This document shows, piece after piece, positions 12,701 through 27,700 of a stretch of DNA of 64,000 bases. Within the stretch, counting starts at the first letter, position 1, and each line of letters begins with the position of its first letter. This DNA is from Chrysaora quinquecirrha (Eukaryota; Cnidaria; Scyphozoa; Semaeostomeae; Pelagiidae). The DNA is taken from contig JACTAT010000014.1 of assembly GCA_014526335.1 (NCBI GenBank), positions 6,728,393 through 6,792,392 of the forward strand, in the 5' to 3' direction. The position numbers and the translations under genes are program-made. Below the pieces are notes generated by a model. It had not been told where the DNA came from. It made no database searches and saw only the letters and a list, made by a program, of their open reading frames with translations.

Positions 12701-15700
12701 GGTGGATTGCCCTGCTGAAATTGAATGGACATTGAACGAAGAGATCTTAGAGCAGAATGAATTCATGAAATTTGAATCCAAAGATGATGGAACGCATTGC
12801 CTTATCTTAGAAGATGTCTCTATAGAGTTTGAAGGGCATTATGGAATTACTGCTTCTAATTCTGCTGGGGCTATAAGCTGTATGTCAGAGCTTCTTGTAT
12901 CAGGTAAGCTAGACTTTTATGGTTAACGACCTCTGATATATGCAAAGCTTTAGGCCTATTTCCTCTATGTCAAGTCAAAGGACTCCACTGTACGAGCCAA
13001 AATATGTCTCTCTGGGTCGTCGTTTCACAAGACTTTATACTGGGATGACTTTTCACTGGTCTAAACTATATAATTATGAAGGCTAAAAAGACACTGCCAA
13101 TGAAACCAAGAGGTTTCAAACACACGTTTTTCAAATTTGGATCTCGAACATGGCACATTTTCATAGTGCCATAGACCGAAGATGTCCAAGATAGCCTAGA
13201 TCTGTTCAGGGCTGAGATAGCCTAGATCTGTTCAGTAGCTCATAGACTCGCATGACTTGTTCGTTGCATCATAAAGTCTATTGCACTACTCTCAGATTAT
13301 AGTTACAATCCAAAAACATGTTAAGACAGATCCACTCCCCCACTCCCTGTATCTTCGAGCCTCGGTGCCCACTATTTCTATCAATGTTGCAGGACTTGAT
13401 ATAGTTTTTAATAAAAAAAACCGTCTTAAATGCTTCATTTAGTTTCTTATACGCGTTTTATGAAATAATTTTATAACAAATCTTCATAATTTAGTTCCAG
13501 CAAAATTCATCGATAAAATTGAAGACGGTGAGGTTGAAGTTGGTGGGACTCATTCATTCAAAGCATTAGTGGAGGGACATCCAGCACCAAAAGTAGTATG
13601 GTTTTTCAAATCAAAAGAAATAGAAGATGAAGGCAGGTTTCTAATTGAAACAGCAGATAGACATGTTGTCCTTGATATATCAGATGTGGAAAAGACGGAT
13701 TCCGGTGAATATTTGTGTACAATAATCAATGAAGCTGGTGAGGATTCTTGTAGTGCAACACTTCGAGTTTTCGGTAAGCTGTTGTTTGATTCAATAAGTT
13801 ACTTTTTTCGCAAAGCAGTGTAGATGTGCTTGTGATCTAATATTGTCGCAAACATTGCTCGTCAAACATTTTTTGTTTTCTCTAGCGAAAATTGTGTTTG
13901 ATCTTGTTCGAAACATTTCCAAGCTAATTCTGCCTGTCAAGCAATGGTTTTGTGACGTGGCAAAATGGTCAAACATTGCTTGATAAGCAACTTGCAAATG
14001 CTTGACAATAATATTTGATCGTCTGGCTAGGGTCTAAGGCCCTGGCCAAACGATCAAACATTGTTGGTCCGACATTTGAGATTTGCTTGTGAAGGAAAAT
14101 GTTTGACCGTTTGGCCACGTCCAAAGACATTGCTCTTCCAACATTTTTGTTTGCGTCAAGCAAAAAATGTTTTTGAACTTTTTCAAAAACATCAAGAAAC
14201 TAATTTTGTTACTATTGCTTTTCAAGCAATGTTTTTGGACGTGGCCAAACGGTCAAACATTTATTGAAAAGCAAATTTAAAATGTTGGACCAACAATGTT
14301 TGATCGTTTGGCCAGGGTCTAAGTCTTTGCTCATTGGATGACTTGGATTACAATTCAAATTTAGCTCATCTTACAAGTCAAGTACACTTTGGTGCCATGG
14401 CCATAGAATAGTTAAACATAGTCCTATAATATTTGTTCCTTCGAGTAAGATGCAGAATATTAGCCCTTTGTTTCAGCAAAGTTTCAGGACCGTGCAAGTT
14501 AGTGTCCTAGTGTTCCAGAATCTTCAAAATTATCTTTGTTTTGGCCTGACCGAACTATTTCTTCTTTCTCAGGCACCCTGTTGAACCTGGACGGCCAAAA
14601 GTCGAAGCTGTAACAGATAACTCAGTGACGTTATCATGGGCGGTACCAAAAGACGACGGCGGAAGTGACATCATGCATTATATGGTAGAGCAAAGAAATG
14701 AAGATGATCGAATTGATGACTGGGATTTGGTTGATGATCATGTGACTTCAACCGAGTTTACTGTGAATGAGCTAGCGACCAGAGACGAGTATACCTTCCG
14801 GATATCAGCGTGTAACAAACATGGCTGGAGTAAGCCGAGTAAGATCAGTGCCGTGGTCGTTGTTAAAGGTAGGTGATTTGAGAATAGTTCTTTGTATTGT
14901 TTCGTCGGTGAGATTACGTTTTGGGCAACGTTTTAATGCTCGAGTATTGATAGGCGGTTTAGCAACGGGGCTTGAACTCTTGTTAAAAACGTCACATTTC
15001 GTTAATTGTCTGGAGCCAAGTAATTTTGGCGCGAAATTGATCGATGAACTCATCGAGAACAACATATCATTGTTTTGTTCTTTGGCAGAAACATTAAAAT
15101 GTCAGAAAATTTGACGTCGCAGAGATGGAAAGACATTAAACACAAACGTTAAAAGCAGCAGGGTTAGGCCCTGGCCAAACGATCAAACATTGTTGTCAAA
15201 GATTTGAAATTTGCTTGTCAAGCAAACTGTTTAACCGTTTGGCCACGTCGCAAAACATTGTTTATCAAACATTTTTTACTAGCAATGTTTTGCGACGTGG
15301 CCGAACGGTCAAACAACATTTGTTGTAGCGCAAATCTCAAATGTTTCACCAACAATGTTTGATCGCTTGGCTTCATATGAGCCTTATTGTGACGCTTTTC
15401 AGTGCCCTACGGCCCACACTGGTTACCCAGCTATACCTACCTGGCCCTGAACGTGTTTCCTACCTTATGTATTACTGAGGGTTAATTGTTTCTAGATCCT
15501 ACCAGAAAGTCACCCGCTCCTCTCATTAAAGAATCCAAGAACACGGATTCTGAAAGAGAATCTAGTGGTGATTATGGCTCTGAAAGGTTTGTGATGTAAT
15601 ATTTTTTGTTACCTCATTCACCCCTGGATTTTGTGTATGCTTTTAATTGATAAGTAATTCAAAGTGAGATATTTCTGGGGGTTTGATATATCATAGCTTG

Positions 15701-18700
15701 GCATTTAGGTTCACTTCTCATTCTTGATGTTGACTGTTATCAGCAGTAATTGGAAATGATGCTTGAAGGTTGATTATTGTAACTGAGACTATGACAGTGT
15801 AGCAAACAATTTGTTACAAATACGGCTGTTGGACTGAATTTCTGTCATACGCCAAGCCCGTGTAATAGAATAATAGTTAGCATAGACAGTTACCCTGCCG
15901 TAAACCTATCCTCGGTACTCTAAAGGCCCAATTCCACTTCGTTCGCATTCGCTGTTCGCTAGCGAATTTGCAGTTCGCCGCTCGCTTGTGAACAGAATAC
16001 AGCCTTCGTGATCGATTTTAGGCGATATGAAAAGTGAAACTTTAGCGAAAGCTTTACCTTAACTTGCAGCGGAAATCAAATCTCTTCGCGTTCGCCATTT
16101 TTTGATGGCTAGCGAACAGCGAACAGCGAATGCGAAAGAAGTGGAAATGGGCCTTAAATATAAAATCGTAGACCTAAAAGCGAACCAGACTTCGCTTTCA
16201 TTTTCAACTCTGTTAGTCTTCAACTCCGTCAGTTTCCCATCTGGGGTGCCAAAATATGTAAGACACTTGGTTAGTAAATCGACATTTTATCCCTCTGTGT
16301 TCATCTTTAGTACTTCAATCGACAAGCGAAATACTTTCTTTATAGTCAAGATCATAAGCAAACACATTAAGCAACGCCACTACTCGCCTTATCTTTAAAA
16401 ACACTTGCGTTCTCACATAACTAAAATTGTCAAATGGAGGGGGTAAAATCAAATAAAAAAGCTTTAAAAATCAAACTACATTAACGTTCATACAGTCTTC
16501 TGAGACCAATTTTATTGTCCGTCGTAGAGAGCTGTCCGCTGTACGGAGGTTGTTTTCACAAAAATCGACCTACCATTGTCCGTTGTTGAGAGGTGGCCTT
16601 TGTTTGAAGGTGTCCGTTAATAGAGGTTCAACTGTAGATATTTGTTCATCAAACTGTAGTGTAGTCTAGGGATGTGCTCCTTTTGATTCGTTGCTCTTTG
16701 TTAAATGTCCATTAATGTTCATTTTACTCTATTCTCCTTCTAGTGGTGGTTCTGAAACAGACAACGAAGTAGCAGCCATCTCCAAGAGTGGCAAATCTCT
16801 TTCGTTACCTACTCAACCAGAGGTATCAACGGCAAGATTGTCTCCATTCAGCGTCCTGAGAGACAGACGGCTGCTGTCTGGAAATGAAGACAATTCAAGC
16901 AGTGATGATGGGTCAGCACGTTCTCCAAAACCAAGACATACAAGACCAAGAAGTCCTCTAATATTTACTGGGAGTAGAAGCAATGAAAGAAGTAAAACCC
17001 AAGATGATAAAACTGACAGTAATGCTGTTTTCGATGATCAAAATAACGGTGAGAAACTGTTCTCTTAATTTTATCCACCTAAATCACTACGATATAAACG
17101 TGGACCGCCTACATGACCACTCCACTGCTATTTTTAATCTGTTGATGGTTTAAGTATCCAGGGAAGTGAAAGATGCCTTCAAATAAAATCGAACCTGCGA
17201 AGCGGTTTTCTCACAGTCACGCGAGGCATTCGACTTGAAACCAGGAACTATTGCACCAAAACTTGTTACGTCACACAAGCGGCCCAAATGTTGTGTTCTA
17301 TAATAGATCACTACCTACTGAAAAGCTACTTATTCTGTACCTAATATCTTGTTTTGGCATTTGAATAGCTACCGAGATTTTATGAAGTCCGTGTTTGCCG
17401 AGGAGTAATACGGCGAGACAAAATCGAATCCCAAGTCTGCCAAGTCTGTGATTAAATCACGTGCGCTGTTTGGGTTATCGAAGATATATCTTGATGTCGC
17501 AATTTTATAATTCTGTTTAAATCATCGAATGTCCTTTTAGTAGTAATACCCATGTATGTTTTCATTACAGAAATTCCTTTTGGACCACCGTTTTTCACAC
17601 GAGAACTCGAAGACTGCTTTATATTTGAGAACAATGCAGCGAAATTCATATGTCGTGTTGTTGGCAATCCAGAGCCTGAGGTTGAATGGTTTAAAGATGG
17701 AGAAAAAGTTCAAGAAAGTAAACAGTTTACAATGCTTTACGATGCTGATGATAACTGTGTGTTGATCATTACTCAAGGAACTTCTGATGCTGCTGGAAAA
17801 TTCACTTGTGTTGCGAAAAACAGTGAAGGAACTGTGACGAGTAGTTCCATGCTGTATGTGGAAGGTAAGCGTGTATAGGGGCGAAGGGAGTTCATAGTTT
17901 CCGCTAATTCTTGAATTCTTTGCAATCTCTTAGGAAATAATGATAATCATGGAAATACCCTTGTATCAAAGATATATTGTGGGGAGTCTGGAGGTTTTGT
18001 CTTAGTTTTCAACTCTAGAACTGTTTTATCTAAAGCATACATATTTATGCTTCTCTGATCATGCAGCCCGTATGCCACGTGTGCAAAGATCTATCCTAGT
18101 GTTTGCCATTCATGAATAATATATGCAAATATGTATGTTTGCATGTAACACAAAGCCAAACAGGATAAGAGCCTGGAGCTGTATGACTTGGAGAGTTACC
18201 CAACGATTTTATTTAACTCTTTCTCTCAGTGGAAGCGTTGCTGGCTCTCTGGTCTTGCAGCCCAGGTTCGAATCCCACTTATTGTGCTATGCCACCTGTG
18301 GAAAAATCTATCCTAGTGTCGCCATTCATGACAAATATGTAGAAATATGTATGGTGCTGAAGAAGGCTCAACATAGCAGAAACACGAAAAAGTCAAAACA
18401 GGAAGAGAGCTTTGGGCTGTATGTCTTAGAGGGTTACTCGAGGATTTCATTGAGCTCTTTAGTTCTGTGGAAACGTCGTTGCCTCTCTGATCATGCAGTC
18501 GAGGTTCGAATCTCGTCCAGTGTGGTATGCCACTCGTGGAAATATCTACCCTAGTCTTCGCCATCATGAAAAACATATTTTTTCCTCTTTATTACTAAAC
18601 TTCTTCAAAATTCTGTTGCCTTGCTAATCTAAATCAAGAGTGCAAGGATGTTTTGTGTATGTTTTAGTCTATTAGATCTTATCATTTGCTTTTTTATCAT

Positions 18701-21700
18701 TAGGCCTTGTTACTGAATATGAATCTGAATCTGAAGATGAAGTATCTGATCCTGAACCTTTGCCTGAAAGAGACCCTGTAGTGATAAAAAAGGAAGATGT
18801 TGAAACATATTATACATTGAAAGATGAACTAGGAAGGTAATCAGTCATCTATTGCTTCTTCTTGTTGTTGTTTGACTCTCTGCCATCGAACCTATTGTTC
18901 CTGAATGAATACCCTTGGTTTATATACTCAAGATTAACTGTTTTTTGTCTCTTTGCTTGTTAATAGTAGACCATGGATTGAAATGCATTGGCGATAACCC
19001 AAGCTTTGTTGTGTACAGGCTTTATTGACTATCCTTGGAAGGTCAGTCAATGACTAAGGAAGCTAGGTTTCCAAATCAGCTTGTTTCCTTGAACCCTATC
19101 CTGCTTTTGAGAATAAACCTTACATAACTAGAAAGGAATTAATGAGGGAATCCTTAATGCTGTCGGGAAGCACTCTGTATAGTTTAAGGTCCTGGTCAAA
19201 CGACCAAACATTGTTTATTAAACATTTGAAATTTGCTTTTCAATGTTTGACCGGTTGGCCACGTCACAAAACATTGCTTGTCAAGTGCCGTTTTATTTGC
19301 TAAGTAATAAATGTTTTGAACTTGTTCAAAAGCACTGCGCAACGAATCTATCTTGTTTATGCAATAATTATCAAACTTGTCAAGCAATGTTTTGTGACGT
19401 GACCAAACATTCAAACATTGCTTTATTAGCAGATTTCAAACGTTTGACAAACAATGTTTGATTGTTTGGTCAGGGCATAACACTTCCTTTATTTACACTG
19501 GCTGACTGGCTGTTGAAAGTTGTACCTATAAAATATCCTGCTCACAGAAACTCTCCTTCTTTTAGGGGCAAGTTTGGAATAGTTAGCAACGCTGTACATA
19601 AAGAAAACATGAAAGAATATGCAGCGAAATTTATCAAATGTCGTCCAAGGGAAAAGATGGTAGTTCATGGAGAAATTGAGATTATGAACCAGTTGAATCA
19701 TAAAAGACTTGTACAGCTTTATGATGCTTATGAAACTTCGAAAAATATAGTTTTAATATTGGAGTTAGTTACTGGAGGAGAGCTGTTTGAAAAATTAACC
19801 GAACTTGAATTTATATCAGAGCATGTTGTAGTTTACTATATGAAACAAGTTCTACAAGGATTACATTATATGCACGATAAGCAGATTCTTCATCTAGATT
19901 TAAAGGTAAGTATAGATTTTTTAATAAGGCCCTGGGCAAATGAACTGAACTTTTTCACTGAAGATGCAACTGAGTATTTTGACGCCATGTTCAGTGCCGA
20001 GTAGCAAAATGAGCTGAACATGCAACTGAACATGCAACTGAATATTTTAATGCCATGTTCAGTGCCGAGTGGCAAAATGAACTGAAAATTTCACTGAACA
20101 TTTCACTTGGCACAAAATTCGAGATTTCTAATTAAAAAAAGGAAAGTTGCCGCCAATTATTAATAGGTACTTTCGTATATCAGATAAATGTTCAGTGTTT
20201 GTTCAATTGAATGGCCTATTAAACTTAAAATATCAAATTTGGTTTCCCAAACATTTTTTACTCTGATCAAACATTCACTGAACAATGTTCAGTGACTCGA
20301 CGAGCTAGCACAAGTCTCTGAGCTTCAATTTCGGACGATGTTCAGTTCATTTGTCCAGGGCCTTATACTTCTCTAACTTGCCCTCTCTCAGAGGTCGGAA
20401 AAGTATCCATCCTTCTCTTTGTAACAGATACCTGTAATAGATTGAATTTTTATCTTTTCTTAGCCTGAAAACATCATGCTTGTTAACCCGAATAGCAATC
20501 AAATAAAACTGATTGATTTTGGTCTTGCAAGGAAGTATAATCCAGACGAGACGTTAAAAGTTTTAGTTGGAACTCCTGAGTTTATTGGTAAGAAATTTTC
20601 AATTATATTTTAAGCAGTCGTGTGCAAAATATTCGCCCTGTCCAAACGATCAAACAATATTTGTCAAACATTTGAGATTTTGCTTGACAAGAAATGTTTG
20701 ACTGTGTTGCCATGTGGTAAAACATTGCTCGACAAGCAGAATTCTTTCGGCAATCATTTTAAAAACTTAAAAACATTGTATCCAGCATAAAGTGGTTGAC
20801 GTGCCGTGTTTTGTGATATGGCCAAACGGTCAACAATTGTATTTCACAAGCCAATCTCAAAAGTTGGACGACGATCTTTCAGTCATATTTAAGCTGTCGT
20901 GTGCGAATTGTTAGTGAGTCCAGTGATCTTTCACAAATCCAGTGCTCAAGCAATGATCGAGTCTTACCAGAGGTCCTGGCCAAATGATCAATCATTGCTT
21001 TTCAGGATGAAATGTTTGCATGTTAAGCAAAATACTATACCGTTTCGCCACGTCGCAAACACTTTTCAAACATTTTTTGTTTGCACCAAGCATGAAGTTT
21101 TTTGGAACTTTTGCAGAAATATGTGACGCGTCCAATCTCTCAAACTTTACTTGGGAAGCAATGTAGATGTTTGGCAAACAATTTTTGATCGTTTGGCACC
21201 GTAATAGAATTTTCGATATGCATTGATCTGGAATAACGATATGCATTGATCTGGAATAACGAAGTCACTAGATCACGGAAAGACTTTATGCCCTGCCATA
21301 GGTGAGCTAATGAGGGGGCGTTACTTCTATTTCATTCCTTGTTTAGGTGGTGTTTTCCAACTTGGTCTTCTGACATTCTTGCAACTACAGGGTTTTTTTT
21401 CTCGTCCTTTTTTTAAGGAATCATAATTGATAACAGAGAACCCTATGTAGGAGAGATTTTTGTGGCTAAATTGTTGTTGCCAAAATCTTGTAGTTCCTGA
21501 AAATGAGTTGCTTTAGCATGCTTAAGAAGTTTTCAACAATTCTGAATATTGGCGAAAGACCTTTATACTAAAGCTAAGATTTTGCTTTGCTTGTTTCAGC
21601 TCCTGAGGTAATAGGATATGAGACAGTTAGTACAGCAACCGACATGTGGTGAGTGGTTTTGTTTTTTTTTTTCGTGAAAACAGTTGGATTATGTAGAATG

Positions 21701-24700
21701 ATTCTCCTTAAGAAATACTAAATAATTTCTTTTCTTTCAAGGTCTGTTGGTGTCATAACATATGTTTTGTAAGTATCAGTTTTCGCAATTTCTTAAGCAG
21801 GGTGGGAGAGAAAGCGAAGTGCGCACCACTTTTCTGCAAAATCTTATACCTAATCTTTTGTACTTGAGAAATGCTCGTTCCTGTGCTTCAAACTGCTATA
21901 TTAATTATAATTTAAATTTACAAACTGCATTGAGCCCTATTGGGTGTTGAGCAATCCCTTCTTCAATAATTATTATTCACGATAAACTACTGAGCGTTAA
22001 TCTTAATTTGTTACTGGTCCAATACCCATGGAGCTCGTGAGGTTGTGACACCCCAACCATTCTCATCAGTCACCCCGGGACAAGGTAATGAGTGAAAATA
22101 CTTTGTTCAGTGGCACGAGTCTGCAATCATAAACAAGTTGGAGCAACACTGCTCAGACTGATATAGAAACCCTGGAGTTTCGCTGCCAGTGCGCCTCTGC
22201 AAGATCATGACTAGATTTTGCTTTACCAAACTGAATTCTTAGTATCTACCTACAAAACAAAAAGCGAGATTAGATGTAAAGCAAGGGCTGATGTCATACC
22301 TCTTGTTGCTTGCCTTTCCTCAGCTTCACTTTGTTATTGTAGCATTGATTATTTGCCTAGATTAAAGACCTTTTCTTTCTTATCCATAAACAGACTAAGT
22401 GGATTATCACCGTTTATGGGTGACAATGATGCAGAAACGCTGGCAAATGTGACTGCAGCTGAATGGGACTTCGATGATCCTGTATTTGAAGACATCAGCC
22501 AAGAAGCAAAAGAATTTATCACAGATTTACTTGTCAAGAATCAAAAGTAAGGAACTTTTTGAAAAATATATTAATAGTTTTTAGCGGTAAAAGAAGTCTT
22601 AATATCCCCGGACATAAGTAACTCCTCAGAGTTTACAAGTCAGAAACAGACCGAAACAATTTGCTAAGGTTGAATTTATACCCAGATACGGATCGAAATG
22701 CACTAATCAGAAAGTGTAGCCAAATTGGCATGGTTTTTTAGACACCAATGGATACAATAAGATTCTTTAGTTTTGTTGTTGACAGATTCCAAAACTCCTA
22801 AATGGAACAAAGATCTTGCTTCACCAGTTATTTGAGAAAAATTCTGTCCCATGGCAGAATCATGTTTAAGGGTAGGTTTATTCTTGGGCTCGTGAGGTGG
22901 TTGCTCTCTTTGCCAAATATATTGTGCTGATGGATACTAGTAGGGACGTGTTTCATACACGCGTAGAATACACTACAGACAGGCAAGTCGCGTGGTAGAT
23001 TACAATGCTTATTTTCTGTATCACATTTAGTAGCTATTTAATCTTAAGTTGTATTCTACCAAACAGTTTAATTGCACTTGGTTTTGAGCATACATTTTTT
23101 CGAAAATTGAACATTTCTTTCGATTTTGAAGTTTTAGTGCATTTTATAATGTTTGTTCTAGGAAAAGAAGTACGGTAAAAGAATGCTTCGAGCATCCCTG
23201 GCTTATGGTAAGCATGTACCCACTGCTATTTGATACATTAATGACAATTCCATAGAAATTTCTCTCGCATGCAGAATAAAACCTAATGTTTTTGTATCTT
23301 TTGACAGTTTAAAAGATCAAAGAAAAAGTTAAAGACTGATCGATTAAAAGCCTTCACTGCCAGAAGAAAATGGAAGGTAAAAACTACACTTAATGCAAAA
23401 AATTATTATGATGCCTTAAATATTCCACACTGGCATCTCAGTTTTAGCATATGTGATATTTGGTAATAGACAATAGCTAACGAGTCTGATTCACAAAATT
23501 GATAGTCGGTTTAACTCACACCAATGTCAAACTCACCATAAAGCCACGAAGAGTGAGTAATCAAGCTCTCTGTAATTCCAGGTAACAGGGAAATGGAACC
23601 ACGAGGTTTGGTTACATCTAAAGAAAGGACTGGTTTTCCACTGCTTAGAACAGCCTTGTGCTATTCAGTGGATCCCTTACGCTTAGCACAGATGTAACTA
23701 ACATACTGACTATCAACTAACTTACTAACTTGCATACTAACTATCGATAAATAACTGCCTAAGAACTAGTTTATTTAATATCTAAACTATTTTAATGATT
23801 AATTAACTAACTAACTATTTAACTAGCTAACTAATTAACTAACCAACTCATCACCTTGGTTAAAATCTATCTAACATTATAACTAACTTCCTGTTAGTTT
23901 AGTAATTAACTATTTGACAAACAAACTGACCATAGAGCTTCTTACCAATCATGACTAACCATGACTAACTAACAAAGAGCTAGCGTGCCTAGCTTTCTAG
24001 TAAATGCTTGCCACTGTTGCTGGAACCCTGAATTTGTATTTCAAATTTCTGTTTCCTAAAAGCGAGAATTTTCTTTCAGAAAACCATCACAGCAGTACGA
24101 AGTACGAACTTCTTAAGTCGCCTGCTGAGTGGTATTAGAAGTAATGCCCTCAGTGATGAATCAAAGGCATCAAAATCAGAGGGTCTGACAACAAAAGCAA
24201 CCCCAACCAAGGTAGCTACATCTGAAATCAGGGAAGAAACAACACAAAGTAAAAAACCAGGATGGAAAAAAGTTAGTATTACAGAAGAGGAAGAGACGAA
24301 TCAGGGTAAGTTGACGAATTTAATGCCTTGAGATTGCACAGCTGTATTTTCAGTATTTTTATACCATCTGAGCTTGTCTATTGATGCTGGATGGAAATGT
24401 ATCGTCACCAGCATCATAATCATCACCATCATCGTCGTCATCATCATCAACTCAATCATCGTCTCAATCACCATTATCTTCATCAGCAGCAGCATCACCA
24501 ACATCATCATTACATTAAAAAATACCATAATCATTATCGCTATCCTTATCGTCAAATAATCAACATCCTACCACAATGATTATCATCATCTTCATTATTA
24601 CCATCGTCACCTTCATCATCATCGTCATCATCATCGTCATCGTCATCTTTATTATCACAATCATCATCTTTGTTACTGTAAGTGCTACTTGTTTGTGCAA

Positions 24701-27700
24701 GTCGATCAAGGTGATTTTGCAAACTTTTTAGGCCCTGGCCAAATGAACGAACATGAACATTATCGTCAAACATTTGAAATTTGCTTTGCAAGCAGTTTTG
24801 ACCGTTTGGTAACGTCACAAAGTATGGTTGTGGCCAAAAGGGCAAACAGTATGCTTGACAAGCAAATCCCAAATGTTCGACAAACAATGTTTGATCGTTT
24901 GGCCAGGGCCTTATTCTATTTGCAGCTCAAAAAAAGTGTATAAGGAAACGACAGCAGGCTTCATACAGTACATACTTCTCATAAATAACAGAGTCATTGC
25001 CTCTGTAACACGCTTTTGCTGTTAAGAACTGTTCGAAGTTTGTTTAGAATTGTAACATTTTTACACTCTTTCGAGTAAAGAAAATGCTCTTACTATTTCC
25101 TGCAATTATTTTCGTAGCTCCAACTTTGACTACAAAGCTTCAAGATATCAAATGCTCACAAGGAGACACTGTATCATTCTCTGTTACGTACGTCTCAGAT
25201 ACAACGCCTTCAGTAACATGGAAACATGAAGGAAAGGAGATCTTTGGATCCCCTCATACAGTAATCAGCAACGACAAAGGAGTAACGACTTTAACGTTAA
25301 CAAATACAATGTGTTCCAGAAGTGGACAGTATGCTGTAAGGCTGGAGAATAAACACGGTTCTGAAGAATCAAAATGTCGACTGGTAGTTGTTGGTATGTT
25401 GGCAAGCTTTTTCATCAAACATGACCTTAATCCGTGATTAGCTATGCCCTTTGTTTCAGCAAGGGCTGGAAAAAGAAGTTTTTTCTTCCTGACAGCAAAG
25501 GATAAGAATCAGAATTTTTTCAAAAACCTAGCCAGAATTTCCTTCAATTAGAAAGTTTCCAGGGTTTCGAGTTAGCATTTCAGAGAAAATTTCCTGCAAA
25601 ATTGCGATATTTCCTGTGTAAGAAGTTAAGGCAAAAAAATTACCTGTCAGCGCCGTTGATGGTGCTTCCGGACATTTTGCAAGCTAGAAGATTTTCAAGG
25701 GTTCAGTATTTTGAACAGCCTCTCCTGAATCCAGGTAGACTTATTACACGAGTCTCAGTTCCGCTCATAAAATCTAGACCAACAACAACAGCAATTCGCT
25801 ACACTGAGTTTGAGCAGCTTTCCAACAACAACAACAACTAAAGATGGTGGCTACGATAACTGGGACTCGTGTTAGAAGTCTAGACTCCAGGGCTGGAAAA
25901 TTTCCCACATTTCCCAGAGATTCTCGTTTCCAAATTAACTTCTCTGCAGTATTTCGTTTTCAAGAAAGTGCGTTTTTGGAGGGTCCGGGATCGGCAGTCT
26001 GGGAAGTCTGTTTTTTTAGAATCAAGAAGACATATATTTCCAAAAGAACGCGACCTTAGATTAGCACACGATTGATTGATACTACTGTAGAAGGTCTCAA
26101 AAAGTGAAAACCGTCTTTCTTTAAAGCCTCTAGTGTGAAAGTAACAGCTCAGCATTTTTACTATTTTTTTAAATTATCGAAGACTATCGTGGTCGTCAGA
26201 TTCATAAATCTCTGTTCTTTTAGGTGTACCGGATGAGCCTCTACCTCCTATGGTCCCAAAAGTCACTGGTAACTGCGCTCTTGTGCAATGGCAACCTCCA
26301 TTCGATGGAAACAGCCCTATCCTGGGTTATTGCTTAGAGTGTAAAAAGGTCGGTGAGAAAACGTGGACGACAGTTTGTTTAGGAATCAAGGAATGCATCA
26401 CGGTTGTAGAGGATTTGGAATCAGAAACGTCGTACAAATTTAGGGTGAATGCAGAGAATGCTGTGGGACAAGGAGTGTTTAGCAAGCCAACTGGATTCGT
26501 TGAAATTCATAAGATAGGTAATTCATTGTTTTTGATATTCAGTCGTCTCTCATTACCGTATTTCCTCGATTAAGCTCCCGGGACTCTCATTTCAAAATCC
26601 GTCTCAAAGAAGAGCAATTGGAAAATTTTTGAACTAACTAACGCTCGTAGCAAAAGCAAATCTTGCAGCAACTAGCAAAAGGTGTCTCTTGATTCCTCCC
26701 ATCAAGAGCTTGCACATACACTATCAGACGAGTGTCTGGGACCAACCAGATTGGCAGCTTGATCCAAAGGGGCCGGGGGCGCTCATTCTTGGAAATGCGG
26801 TATGAGCGTGTAAGTTTGGTTAGCTTTGCTGTTAAAAGTTTTACTCTTCAGCTCCTATCTTACCCCTTTTCACGCTACCCTCTCAATAATCTCAAATAAA
26901 GGTACCATGGATTCGTGGTCTAATCCAGAAAGCTGGTGGTGTCAGGGACTCCGTGAGGTTGGGGCTCCTGCTCGAACCACGCAAGCGTCACAGCAACGCG
27001 GAAGAGTTATCCCTTATCTTTCCTCCTTGCTATCAGCCCTTCTCGTAATCCGTCAGGCTCTGGTTATTTCTCTGCCAATACCTTGCTGGTGTAGTTTATA
27101 TCTAGTTTATATAGTAATTAGTATTTCGTGGCTGTTGCATTCGCCTATAGAAGCTACCAGATGCTCGAAACTCGGTAAACTACTGTCTTCACGTAGATAG
27201 CGTTCATTGATAATTCCGCGTCAATGCCAATTGAATTGGCTTATGATGCTAAATAGCAAATCGGCTATTTGTTTCTTAAATTAATTGTTCCAATAGTACT
27301 TCAACCCACAACAGGTAAACTGAACGGTTTATAATTGATCAAATATTAATCGTCCACATGCGGCGGATACGTGCCTTGCTACCCCCTCCAAAAAACTGTG
27401 TGGATGCGAATGTAATAGAGAAAGTCATGTGAGACGGGGGCTTTATCCTTCACCTTCTCGATTCATTATTGATATGCAGATTATGACTAATGACAGCATG
27501 ACTAACAACGTCGATACTGTTATGGGACACCCGTTCAACCCTTTCACTTCATATCTTATTTCATTGAGGTCTTTAAGAAGTAGACGGGGGCTATAGATGC
27601 TGAGGATTGTGTCGTTGCTTGGAGGGTTGCTCTCTAGAGTCGGCTTGGCCTGGTTAACTTGAAAGCGTTTGCATTTCATCTTAATTTCTTGAACTAGTGG

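Noticed and set aside
24301..24887. Met-, His- and Asp-rich open frames
   Set aside because: They derive from the (CAT)n tract and the adjoining MITE.
26826..27200. A 124-residue plus-strand frame
   Set aside because: It has no domain, its composition looks random, and it overlaps SINE-like sequence.
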